Below are positions 34,504-42,238 of a stretch of 64,000 nt of DNA, piece after piece. The DNA comes from Tissierella sp. MB52-C2 (GTDB lineage Bacteria; Bacillota; Clostridia; Tissierellales; Tissierellaceae). Each line of letters starts with the position of its first letter. Position 1 is the first letter of the stretch. Location: assembly GCF_030931715.1 (NCBI RefSeq), contig NZ_CP133261.1, positions 1,302,001 to 1,366,000 on the forward strand. Direction: 5' to 3'. A program made the translations under genes and the position numbers. The notes beneath the pieces are model-generated. The model was not told the origin of the DNA, did not search any database, and saw only the letters and a program-made list of their open reading frames with translations.

Positions 34504-35729
34504 AAGTAAATTTGTCTATAGATGGAGAGCACTTTAAGAATGAAGTCAAGAATTTAAGAAATAAGCTGGAGGAATGTAAAAAAACAGGTATTTTAGATAA
34601 TGATTTTGAAGATAGATTAAAAAGACTCTTACAAATGGAAGATAGTCTACTAAGAGATTTAATTCCATATTACCGAACTAATCTAGATAATATTAAAAAA
34701 ACTTCTATGGAGGTAATTCCCATAAAGGAATTAGGATCTTTTAGTTCTCACGGTTTTCCACAAAATATATTAAGAATCAATAAAAATCTTTTTATCACCA
34801 GCAGTATAAATAGTAAAGTACAATTCTTTTATATAAATATTCCAAAAAAAATATCTGAAGAAAATGAAATAGAGGTGGAATGGAGTCTACCTATAAAGGA
34901 GATAAAAGAAAGAATTTCATTTATATATAAACTAAATCATAAAGAAATCCTGCTTTTAGGTGTAAAAGGAGGATGTTATATACTTTCAAGTGATGATTTT
35001 GATAAATTACCAGATATTAATGAGCAGATTAAAGTTAAAAGAATTCATATAGATTCTGATTTTAAAGGATCTGGAAGGACTTTAGAGATTGGAGATAATC
35101 TATTTGTAACAGGGAATGAAGAAGATACATTAACTTTATTTGAAATAGTGAAGGAAAAGGGTGAATACTCTTTAAATTTTCATACAGATATATCTTGTAT
35201 TATTCCAAACTGGACTGCCATGGAAAAAATAGATGAAGACTGCTTTATAGTTGGAACAAAAGATGGAATAATATATTTTGTTAAATATGAAAATAGTCAG
35301 CTTAGAGTCCTAGGAGAAACTGATATGTTCCATAATAGAATAAGAAAAATCAATTGTCTAGAGGATGGAAAAGGTAATAAGAAATCTCTTATGGTAATCG
35401 GAAACAAAGGAAAATGTAAAATATTTTCTTTATATGAAGATACAATTTTAGAAAATCATGACTTAAAAGGCAATTTATTTGACCTTCAATCTGAAAAAGG
35501 TACTGCTGTAGTTTTAAGTGAAGATGGAATTATATACTTATTTGAAGAGAATTTTGGGAATTGGTATTTAAATAAAGAGGCGACCATCAATAATATGTTC
35601 TTTACAAATATATTTAAATTAAGCATTTCAAAATATTTGCTTATGGATATAGAAGGTAAATTAAATCTTTTGGACATTGATGGAATTTATACATCTCAGG
35701 ATCTATGGAGTATCGCTCTATACCAGTAG
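34500..35729 (+). CDS. Unrecognised protein with coiled coil and beta-propeller-like repeats
   Basis: 409 residues; no family name can be given. The first about 70 residues are charged and helical. From about residue 75 on there are repeated strands of WD40/propeller style, for example DNLFVTGNEEDTLTLFEIV, CFIVGTKDGIIYFVKYE, SLMVIGNKGKCKIFSLYE, AVVLSEDGIIYLFEE and YLLMDIEGKLNLLDIDG, perhaps six or seven blades. There is no signal peptide. It is the middle gene of the AAA+/VWA operon: its ATG lies in the ATGA overlap with the ATPase gene and its stop is 10 bp before the VWA gene. A scaffold or target-recognition subunit of that complex is the likely role (inference). Confidence 0.75.
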   Translation: MKVNLSIDGEHFKNEVKNLRNKLEECKKTGILDNDFEDRLKRLLQMEDSLLRDLIPYYRTNLDNIKKTSMEVIPIKELGSFSSHGFPQNILRINKNLFITSSINSKVQFFYINIPKKISEENEIEVEWSLPIKEIKERISFIYKLNHKEILLLGVKGGCYILSSDDFDKLPDINEQIKVKRIHIDSDFKGSGRTLEIGDNLFVTGNEEDTLTLFEIVKEKGEYSLNFHTDISCIIPNWTAMEKIDEDCFIVGTKDGIIYFVKYENSQLRVLGETDMFHNRIRKINCLEDGKGNKKSLMVIGNKGKCKIFSLYEDTILENHDLKGNLFDLQSEKGTAVVLSEDGIIYLFEENFGNWYLNKEATINNMFFTNIFKLSISKYLLMDIEGKLNLLDIDGIYTSQDLWSIALYQ

Positions 35730-35739
35730 GAGGTAAACT

Positions 35740-37677
35740 ATGTTTGATGAACAAACTTTAATTGAGGAATCTAAAAAACATTGCGAAGAATTTTTACAAA
35801 AACAACAACGATCACTGGCTACATTTACAAAAGATTCTAGCTTAATATATATTCCTGATGAAAAGTTAGAGAGATTTAGATTAGATTCTTCCAAAGGAAT
35901 TCTGTATTTGCCTTTGGCTAGTTTTTTAGATAAAGATTTGGATGAAAATCAAATGATGTGGCATATCTATTATGAGTTAGCCTTATATCCTGATTGGAGA
36001 AAACAAACTAGAATGTATTTAAATAGAAAAAAACATTGGCAGAAAGAAATTGACAGTATGACAAATTATATTCTAGATAGAATAAAAAAAGAGGGGTTGG
36101 AAAAAGACTCTGCATATGAGCCTAAGATTATTTCAAATTATGTAAAAAAAGAAGTTCTTGATTTATTATATTCCTTAGATAAGTATATTTCTTTTTTAAG
36201 GGTTTTACAGTTATGTCCCATATACAGAGATGAGGAAAATTTTGAAAAAATCATTTTATATATGAAGGAAATAGGTAAGACTGTTGAAGGAATCTCAGAA
36301 ATCCCTAAGCATAGGGCTTTTATAAACAGTTTTTTAATTATTGAATTATATAAAACTGAACCTAAATTTGAAGAAGGTGTCGAAAATCCATTTCATAGGA
36401 AGGTTTTTAATGAACCTTTTTTTGACTTTGTTCGTTATCAGTTAATGAGACAGATAAATAACGAGCAAGGAATTATGGAAAGAGACCCATTTATTCAATC
36501 TTTTATCTTTCCAGCTTTTAAAGAATTATGGAAACAGGAAATTGATGAAATGATATTTTATAAATCAAAGGAAGGTAAAGAGGAAAGTATAAAAGGAGGG
36601 GAAAACCCCTTTAAACAGGATGATATAGATGAAGTACAAGAATCTCTGGAATCTACCTATGAAGAAGTAGAAAGGATTTTAGAGGAAATGCTGGAGCAAC
36701 AAGACCAAATGGTTTCCAGCGTAGAAAATATCATGAATAATAAAATGGATTTAGAATGTTATGGAATCAGCCAAGGTGATCAACAGTTATTTCAGTTTTA
36801 TTCAAATAAGATGAAAAAAGAAAGAGAAGAAATGCGTCAATTTTGGAAGAAATTAATAGGAGATGCTAAGGAAGAAATAAGTGTAAAAAAAGACCATGAA
36901 ATAAAGGGGAAACTGGATATAGGTAATTTGATTAGTTTTTATCCAGATTTTATCGAAGCTGAAAAAAAGGGAAACTATAAAAACCTCCCGATTTTCAATA
37001 GATACCTTCTAGAATCTCAAACAGATATATTGCCTGAAAGAATAGAGATTTCTTTTGTTATAGATAATTCAGGCTCAATGGATCCTAGGAAAATTGAAGC
37101 AGCAAGAAAAGCATTGGCAGTAACATTATTGTCAATAGATGATTTCAATAGATATTTAAAAAATAATTCAGAACAGTTGAATCAGAAAATTGAAGTTTTA
37201 AGTGAAACTTGGTTTTTTGGAAGTAAATATTATAATGTTAAAGAATTTAATCATAAAAATCTACAGGAAAAGGAAAAAAGTGAAATAATTCGTTCCATTG
37301 TAAGACTAGATGGAACAGATGGAGCAACTGATGATGGAAGTTGTCTAAAAGAAATATCCAATAGGATTACGCCTAGACAGGCAAGAGAACTTAAAAAGGG
37401 AAGTCAAATAAAGATAGTTTTTCAAGTTACAGACGGTGCATCTAGTTTTCCGGGATTAGCAAAGGAAGCTGTAGAGGAATTATTGTCTAAGAATGTGGAA
37501 GTATATGGATTTCAAATAGGGAAAAATAATCAAGCCAATGAAAAGATATTTAACTTTGTATGGAATGAAGGATATAAAGAACCACATGGAGTAATAATGG
37601 GTGAAGAAGTAGAAAAGTTGCCAAAAGAATTGCTAAAAGCTGTAGGAAAAAATATGAAGTCTATTTTTAATAATTAG
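35740..37677 (+). CDS. VWA-domain protein with intact MIDAS, partner of the AAA+ ATPase
   Basis: 645 residues with AGGAGG ribosome site. Residues 1-270 are a helical region of unknown type; near residue 88 MMWHIYYELALYPDWR looks like a degenerate metallopeptidase-style helix without the HExxH zinc motif. Residues about 290-345 are a Glu/Gln-rich coiled coil. The C-terminal third is a von Willebrand factor A domain with a complete metal-ion-dependent adhesion site: DNSGS (442-446), the Thr in DGTDGATDDG near 530, and Asp565 in VTDGAS. VWA/MoxR pairs act in metal insertion and protein-complex remodelling (RavA-ViaA, NorQ-NorD, CbbQ-CbbO). This one lacks any neighbouring enzyme of that sort. Cytoplasmic; no signal peptide. 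Confidence 0.83.
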   Translation: MFDEQTLIEESKKHCEEFLQKQQRSLATFTKDSSLIYIPDEKLERFRLDSSKGILYLPLASFLDKDLDENQMMWHIYYELALYPDWRKQTRMYLNRKKHWQKEIDSMTNYILDRIKKEGLEKDSAYEPKIISNYVKKEVLDLLYSLDKYISFLRVLQLCPIYRDEENFEKIILYMKEIGKTVEGISEIPKHRAFINSFLIIELYKTEPKFEEGVENPFHRKVFNEPFFDFVRYQLMRQINNEQGIMERDPFIQSFIFPAFKELWKQEIDEMIFYKSKEGKEESIKGGENPFKQDDIDEVQESLESTYEEVERILEEMLEQQDQMVSSVENIMNNKMDLECYGISQGDQQLFQFYSNKMKKEREEMRQFWKKLIGDAKEEISVKKDHEIKGKLDIGNLISFYPDFIEAEKKGNYKNLPIFNRYLLESQTDILPERIEISFVIDNSGSMDPRKIEAARKALAVTLLSIDDFNRYLKNNSEQLNQKIEVLSETWFFGSKYYNVKEFNHKNLQEKEKSEIIRSIVRLDGTDGATDDGSCLKEISNRITPRQARELKKGSQIKIVFQVTDGASSFPGLAKEAVEELLSKNVEVYGFQIGKNNQANEKIFNFVWNEGYKEPHGVIMGEEVEKLPKELLKAVGKNMKSIFNN

Positions 37678-37728
37678 TTGGATAAGCGTTAGGACGGTAT
37701 TACCAAACATAATAAGTATAACTTGCAA

Positions 37729-37757
37729 TTGACAATTTGTCAGTTGTGAGTTATACT
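37729..37757 (+). promoter_or_regulatory. Promoter of TetR gene overlapping its operator
   Basis: TTGACA (37729-37734), 17-bp spacer, TATACT (37752-37757). The -35 is part of the dyad TTGACA-ATT-TGTCAG, which recurs twice upstream of the ABC operon at 38448 and 38519. Autorepression is therefore expected. Confidence 0.85.
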
Positions 37758-37782
37758 ATGATTTACAGGGAGGGATTTTTTA

Positions 37783-38403
37783 ATGCGAGATGTAAAAGAG
37801 CCGGAAGTTCGCAGGGCAGAGATCATGGCTGCTGCAGCTGAGCTATTCGTAACAAAAGGCTATCTAAATACTACAACCCAAGACATCATTGATGAATTGA
37901 AAATATCCCGTGGTCTGTTATATTACCACTTCAAAAATAAAGAAGATATTTTGTTCTGTATGGTCGAGAAGTATTCTGAACCTTTATTGTGTCAGTTAAA
38001 GACTTTAGCCTATTCGGAAAAGAAAACCGCAATTGAAAAAGTACAGCAGTTCATTGAAGTAACTCTAATTTCACCAGAAAGCATAACTGGTGAAAAAATA
38101 GAACTACAAAACTCCGTCAATTTGGAAGAAAACCGATACATGATGGATAGGTTCAATCACAAATTCTGCAATATTGTGATAGAATACTTTACTCATATTA
38201 TTGAGCAAGGGAATGAGGAAGGTGTTTTTCATGTAGCACATCCTAAGGAAACAGCGGCTTTTTTAATTACTGGATATGCTTTTGTTTCTAATGATTTGAA
38301 AATTATATATCATGATTATGGATATATGGAAAAATATCTTGTGGCATATAAACAGATTCTAGAACGAACACTAGGGACGAAAGAACATATTTTCTTCTCA
38401 TAA
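37783..38403 (+). CDS. TetR-family repressor of the following ABC operon
   Basis: 206-residue TetR/AcrR-type regulator. HTH: RAEIMAAAAELFVTKGYLNT and TTQDIIDELKISRGLLYYHF, followed by KNKEDILFCMV. The C-terminal 140 residues are helical and bind an unknown ligand. AGGGAGGG is the ribosome site. The repeated dyad CTGACA-NTT-TGTCAG in front of this gene and twice in front of the ABC genes ties it to both promoters. It is separated from the transporter genes by its own terminator at 38402. Confidence 0.92.
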   Translation: MRDVKEPEVRRAEIMAAAAELFVTKGYLNTTTQDIIDELKISRGLLYYHFKNKEDILFCMVEKYSEPLLCQLKTLAYSEKKTAIEKVQQFIEVTLISPESITGEKIELQNSVNLEENRYMMDRFNHKFCNIVIEYFTHIIEQGNEEGVFHVAHPKETAAFLITGYAFVSNDLKIIYHDYGYMEKYLVAYKQILERTLGTKEHIFFS

Positions 38404-38440
38404 TTGCACCAATGGGAAATATACCTATTGGGCAATTTTT
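38402..38440 (+). terminator. Intrinsic terminator after the TetR gene
   Basis: AATTGC (38402-38407) and CCAAT (38409-38413) pair with ATTGG (38427-38431) and GCAATT (38432-38437), followed by TTTTT; one bulged A. Confidence 0.75.
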
Positions 38441-38447
38441 AACCACA

Positions 38448-38468
38448 ATACTGACACTTTGTCAGTAT
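38448..38468 (+). promoter_or_regulatory. TetR operator, copy 2
   Basis: ATACTGACA-CTT-TGTCAGTAT, a perfect 9-bp-arm dyad matching the site over the TetR promoter. Confidence 0.85.
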
Positions 38469-38518
38469 GTTTTAAATCTTACCGATAGTTATGGCTGTCG
38501 GTTTATTTCAAAATCAAC

Positions 38519-38535
38519 ACTGACAATTTGTCAGT
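38519..38535 (+). promoter_or_regulatory. TetR operator, copy 3
   Basis: ACTGACA-ATT-TGTCAGT, perfect dyad immediately before the ribosome site (AGAGGGGG) of the ABC ATPase gene, 71 bp from copy 2. Confidence 0.85.
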
Positions 38536-38550
38536 AGAGGGGGAAAAGAA

Positions 38551-39264
38551 ATGTTAAAAATTAATAATCTTACCAAAACCTATGACGGTGAAAAGAAAGC
38601 AGCTGATAACCTAAGTCTCAAGATTGAGGCAGGAGACATTTATGGCTTTATTGGAGCTAATGGAGCTGGAAAAACATCAACCATTAAGTCAATTGTTGGA
38701 ATTCATGACTTCGAAAGCGGAGAAATCACAGTAGATGGACATTCTATAAAATTGGAACCGATGAAATGCAAGGCTATGATGGCATATATACCTGATAATC
38801 CAGATTTATACGAACATTTGACGGGCTATCAATATATCAATTTTATTGCTGACCTTTATAATGTTTCTAACACAGAACGTAAAGAAAAGGTTCAGAAGTA
38901 TAGTGATATTTTCCAGATGACATCCAGCTTGGGAAATGTGATTTCTTCTTATTCCCATGGTATGAAGCAAAGAACAGCGATTATTGCAGCCATGGTACAC
39001 TCTCCAAAACTTTTAATTTTAGATGAGCCATTCGTTGGACTTGACCCAAAAGCTACCTATGCTCTAAAACAGATTATGCAAGAATTAGTAGCAAATGGTG
39101 GTGCAATTTTCTTTTCTACCCATGTGCTTGATGTGGCAGAAAAACTCTGTAATAAAATTGCAATTATTAAACAAGGAAAACTGGTTGCCAGTGGTTTGAC
39201 TGAAACGGTGAAAGGTAATAGTTCACTGGAAGAAGTATTTATGGAGGTTCAGGGAGATGAATAG
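38551..39264 (+). CDS. ABC transporter ATPase subunit
   Basis: 237-residue ABC ATPase. Walker A GANGAGKTS near residue 35, signature YSHGMKQRT (His in place of the usual Gly at the second position after Ser), Walker B KLLILDEPFVGLDP and switch His FSTHVLDVAE. It is of the short type that pairs with large ABC-2 permeases of the YthP/EcsA kind. It overlaps the permease gene by 8 bp. Under control of the TetR protein encoded upstream. The substrate is unknown; a toxic peptide or lipid is possible. Confidence 0.9.
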   Translation: MLKINNLTKTYDGEKKAADNLSLKIEAGDIYGFIGANGAGKTSTIKSIVGIHDFESGEITVDGHSIKLEPMKCKAMMAYIPDNPDLYEHLTGYQYINFIADLYNVSNTERKEKVQKYSDIFQMTSSLGNVISSYSHGMKQRTAIIAAMVHSPKLLILDEPFVGLDPKATYALKQIMQELVANGGAIFFSTHVLDVAEKLCNKIAIIKQGKLVASGLTETVKGNSSLEEVFMEVQGDE

Positions 39265-40819
39265 GACTTGGCTGCTACTCAAAACACAACTTTACAATTA
39301 TTTCTCTATTAATGAGATTATGGAACCGAATAGCCAAAAGAAAAATGCCTCTTTTATTGCAGGGATTGGAGTACTTACCATTGGATTGTTTCTTTGTGTC
39401 TATAATGTATTAACAGCAATTTCTCTTGTAGAGATGGGTCAACAAAACTTAATACCAGCCTACATGGTAGCAGTATCTAGCTTTGCTATTTTATTACTTA
39501 GTATGTTTAACTCAAATGGTATTCTTTTTGGGAGTCAAGATTTTGAAATGCTTTCAGCTTTACCAATTAAATCTAGTGAAATTATAAGCAGTAAATTTTG
39601 GTTCATGTATTTGCTAAATTTAGTTTTAGGATTTGTGTTTATGGTTCCGGGAGGGATTGTATGGGCGATCCATTCTAATCTGAATGTTCTATTCCTACTC
39701 CTATATATTATCACAATATTTTTTGTTCCACTTATTCCGATGTGTATAGCGGCTTTGATTGGTGTTGGAATTGTTTTGCTATCTTCTAAGTTCAGGAATA
39801 AGAATATTTTTTCTCTACTGTTTAGTTTTATGATGTTAGGAGTGATTGGATATATCGGTTTTTCCAGTACTCAGAGTGGAACAGCCAATGGTAATATTGG
39901 GGCAATGCTTGCTGACCAGATTAGTGGAATGTATCCGTTATCACGTTGGTTCCTGATAAAAGACAATTATCCATTCACAGGAGCAATTTTATTCCTGCTT
40001 ATATCTGCAACAATCTTTTTCCTGTTTATAAAAATTGTTGCAGGAAAATACAACCAAATGAATTCAATCCTTATGCAGGCTGCTGGAAAATCAGTAAAGC
40101 GAAAAGAAAATCTAAAACACTATTCCAGATTTATGGCTCTGTATCAAAAAGAGTTTGGTCGTTTTTTCAGCTCATATATGTACGTATTGAATACTAGCCT
40201 TGGTGTAGTTCTTCTTTGTATTTCAAGTATCGTTTTTGCTGTAGTATCTCCAGATACACTTGCAAGACACATAGGAGTTGAAAACATTGATGTTTTTTTC
40301 GGACAGTTCGCCCCGATTATAATTGCGTCTATGCTTTCTCTTAGCTGTCCAGCAGCCTCCTCTATTTCTTTAGAGGGGAAAAATATCTGGATTTTACAGA
40401 GTGCTCCTTTATCCATGAAAACATTCCTAAAAAGCAAGATTGCAGTAAATCTTACATTACACAGCTTTGGATATTGGCTTGCTGTCATGTCGTTTTCGTT
40501 CAAGTTAAAATTAGATGGGTTCCAGCTTATTACACTTTTTGCCATACCTGCTGTTTACTCTATTTTTACAGCAGTACAAGGAAGTTACTTTAATAGTCGC
40601 TTCCCAAACTTTGAATGGGAAAATGAAACATTATTAGTGAAACAGAGTATTCCTGTAATTCTATCGAGTGCTGTTGGTATGGTGGCGGTTGCAATTCCCG
40701 TTTTGATACACTGGTTTTTAGATTTTTCCCTCCTACTTACTTTATGGGGCATGGCACTCATTCTGTCGGTTATCACATGCTTACTTTATCGCAAGGCATG
40801 TAAAATAAAAATTATTTAA
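39257..40819 (+). CDS. Large ABC-2-like permease
   Basis: 520-residue membrane protein with about twelve predicted helices in two clusters (about residues 35-260 and 310-515), the layout of the large permeases paired with EcsA/YthP-type ATPases. The motif GSQDFEMLSALPIKSSEIISSKF in the first cytoplasmic loop is typical of this group. It is translated from an ATG inside the end of the ATPase gene. Followed 18 bp later by the DUF1648 gene. Export or membrane-integrity functions have been proposed for relatives; the direction and cargo here are unknown. Confidence 0.87.
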   Translation: MNRTWLLLKTQLYNYFSINEIMEPNSQKKNASFIAGIGVLTIGLFLCVYNVLTAISLVEMGQQNLIPAYMVAVSSFAILLLSMFNSNGILFGSQDFEMLSALPIKSSEIISSKFWFMYLLNLVLGFVFMVPGGIVWAIHSNLNVLFLLLYIITIFFVPLIPMCIAALIGVGIVLLSSKFRNKNIFSLLFSFMMLGVIGYIGFSSTQSGTANGNIGAMLADQISGMYPLSRWFLIKDNYPFTGAILFLLISATIFFLFIKIVAGKYNQMNSILMQAAGKSVKRKENLKHYSRFMALYQKEFGRFFSSYMYVLNTSLGVVLLCISSIVFAVVSPDTLARHIGVENIDVFFGQFAPIIIASMLSLSCPAASSISLEGKNIWILQSAPLSMKTFLKSKIAVNLTLHSFGYWLAVMSFSFKLKLDGFQLITLFAIPAVYSIFTAVQGSYFNSRFPNFEWENETLLVKQSIPVILSSAVGMVAVAIPVLIHWFLDFSLLLTLWGMALILSVITCLLYRKACKIKII

Positions 40820-40837
40820 ATTTAGGAGGATGGCAAA

Positions 40838-41053
40838 ATGAAAAAAAGTATTGTAAAAGACATATTTGTACTGATAGTTATGTTAGCTGCAATGTTTCTT
40901 ATCATTCAGTTTTTACCAGATAGGGTACCTATACACTTCAATGCACGGGGCGAAGCCGATATGGTAATAAACAAGTATTTCCTACCACTTGGTACTGTCA
41001 TTCCTTATTCTGCGTACTGGCAGATTCTAAGAGGTAGAAAAGGCAAGAAATAG
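40838..41053 (+). CDS. Short DUF1648-domain membrane protein
   Basis: 71 residues with one membrane helix near the N-terminus and the DUF1648 signature FLPDRVPIHFNARGEAD followed by a second hydrophobic stretch. Full-length relatives (SdpI-like immunity proteins, DUF1648 proteins of about 200 or more residues) continue much further; here the frame ends at RGRKGKK, so the gene is probably truncated, and the debris that follows fits that. It has a good AGGAGG site and may still be made. SdpI-type proteins give immunity to toxic peptides and use an operon-linked regulator. Confidence 0.7.
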   Translation: MKKSIVKDIFVLIVMLAAMFLIIQFLPDRVPIHFNARGEADMVINKYFLPLGTVIPYSAYWQILRGRKGKK

Positions 41054-41135
41054 ATGGATATAATTAAAGGTGAGCTGAAAGATTTTGAAATAATTTAATC
41101 AGCTGAATAGGAAAAGAAAAAGTTGGTTGCTCTAA

Positions 41136-41444
41136 TTGAACCAGTCATTTAGTTTAGGTGATTTATATATTGATTATGATAAGAGAATAGTAACAGTGGT
41201 TGGAAAAGCAGTACATTTGACTCCTATTGAATATCGGATTATTGTCTTGCTCTCTCTGAACGCAGGTACTGTACTGACCCATGAATTTCTATGCCGTGAA
41301 CTTTGGGGACCTTATGCGGGCAAAAGCAAGGCACTTAGGGTAAATGTTGCAAACCTTAGGAGAAAAATTGAAAAAAATACAGCAGATCCTCAATATATTT
41401 TAACAGAAATGGGAGTGGGATACAGGATGTTAGAAGAAATATAA
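41136..41444 (+). pseudogene. KdpE-type response regulator, DNA-binding domain fragment
   Basis: The 102 residues are the complete OmpR-type winged helix of a KdpE-like regulator: RIVTVVGKAVHLTPIEYRI, LNAGTVLTHEFLCRELWGPY, SKALRVNVANLRRKIEKN and YILTEMGVGYRMLEEI. The receiver domain, about 120 residues with the phosphoacceptor Asp, is missing, and there is no normal start codon (only TTG at 41136 without a ribosome site). No kdp genes are nearby. I read it as a fragment left by a deletion. Confidence 0.8.
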
Positions 41445-41448
41445 CAGG

Positions 41449-41778
41449 TTGCAATTATATTCATTTGCGGTATTTGGTTCTTTTGAGCAAAATTGCCTAG
41501 TCAGCGCCGCCAGTATGTACCCTTGGGGTAATGCGAAAATTGCAGACACTGGCGTATTGACTTTGACGTCCTTTAGGGGAAAAGGTCATGTCCGAAAAGT
41601 AGTGCGTTCAATCAGCAAGTATGCCTATGATCAGGGATACGAACCTCACTATTGATGCCAGCTCGACAATCAGGCATCTACGTTGCTGGCTAAAGCGGCG
41701 GGGTTGACGCTATTTGGAAAGTGGGAAGTAGTTTCTCCCGACTCCGCTGACCGAGAATCTGAGTCAAAATTAAACTAA
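41449..41778 (+). pseudogene. GNAT acetyltransferase fragment with in-frame stop
   Basis: The frame reads VFGSFEQNCLVSAASMYPWG and LTSFRGKGHVRKVVRSI, containing the acetyl-CoA loop (R-G-K-G-H), then meets TGA at 41653-41655 and continues in the same frame with CQLDNQASTLLAKAAGLTLF and KWEVVSPDS to a TAA at 41776. A CGA-to-TGA change would restore an Arg there. The N-terminal acceptor part is absent, and the fragment starts 5 bp after the KdpE fragment. It is noticeably richer in G+C than its surroundings, a sign of transfer. Confidence 0.8.
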
Positions 41779-41825
41779 GCTACGAAAAAAGACCGCCATA
41801 AGATTTCAGACTATTTTATTTATTA

Positions 41826-41854
41826 TTTACAATCCCAAGTAAATGTGATACTAT
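41826..41854 (+). promoter_or_regulatory. Promoter of the ABC-F leader
   Basis: TTTACA (41826-41831), 17-bp spacer, TACTAT (41849-41854), about 385 bp upstream of the ABC-F start codon. Confidence 0.65.
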
Positions 41855-41889
41855 AGAGGAGCTTATATGTAGTGAATTTGGAGGTTATT

Positions 41890-41988
41890 ATGGTAAATCG
41901 TATTATTATAGATCAAATGACAAGAGAAATCTGCTCTGTACAATTGAAGCCGATGAAGCGTTGTACCGAGCTTAAACTAAAAGCATAA
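41890..41988 (+). CDS. Putative 32-codon leader peptide of the ABC-F gene
   Basis: ATG 41890 with TTGGAGG 6 nt upstream encodes 32 residues beginning MVNRIIIDQMTREICSVQLK. It lies some 30 nt after the predicted transcript start and well before two terminator hairpins. Leader peptides at which antibiotic-stalled ribosomes change downstream RNA folding control many ABC-F and other ribosome-targeted resistance genes, and this fits that layout. The peptide sequence itself is not one I recognise. Confidence 0.55.
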   Translation: MVNRIIIDQMTREICSVQLKPMKRCTELKLKA

Positions 41989-42007
41989 AGCTTTCCATTC
42001 ATCGGTA

Positions 42008-42218
42008 AATAGGTTATTTTAGGCGTATATTGTTACGCTTTATTTTCGTACCTATTTTCCGAGTAATTATGACTGGTTTATTAGGCCGTGGACAATGTTT
42101 TGTCCCCGGCCTTTTGTGTGAGCTCAAACTAAATTTTGGGCGGTAATGTACGTTAATAATACGTACTATTAGGAAGCAGGAGGTCGTGTGTTTATACACA
42201 AGATCTTCTGCTTTTTTT
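42008..42218 (+). promoter_or_regulatory. Attenuator region with two terminators upstream of the ABC-F gene
   Basis: In order: a nested hairpin (AATAGGT 42008-42014 with ACCTATT 42050-42056, enclosing AGGCGTA with TACGCTT); a GC-rich hairpin GGCCGTGGACAA (42084-42095) with TTGTCCCCGGCC (42100-42111) and TTTT; a small stem GTACGT/ACGTAC (42149-42166); and a strong terminator 42175-42190 with 42197-42212 (16 bp including three G-U) followed by seven T. The last ends 20 nt before the ABC-F start codon and must be read through for expression. Confidence 0.82.
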
Positions 42219-42238
42219 ATTAGAAAGGAGTTTTAAAA

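Noticed and set aside
32392-37677. AAA+/VWA operon as a magnesium or cobalt chelatase (BchI/BchD or CobN type)
   Set aside because: No chelatase large subunit nearby, and the VWA protein lacks the ATPase domain of BchD.
41826-42238. ABC-F leader as a T-box riboswitch
   Set aside because: No T-box sequence (AGGGTGGNACCGCG) or specifier-stem features are visible before the terminator.
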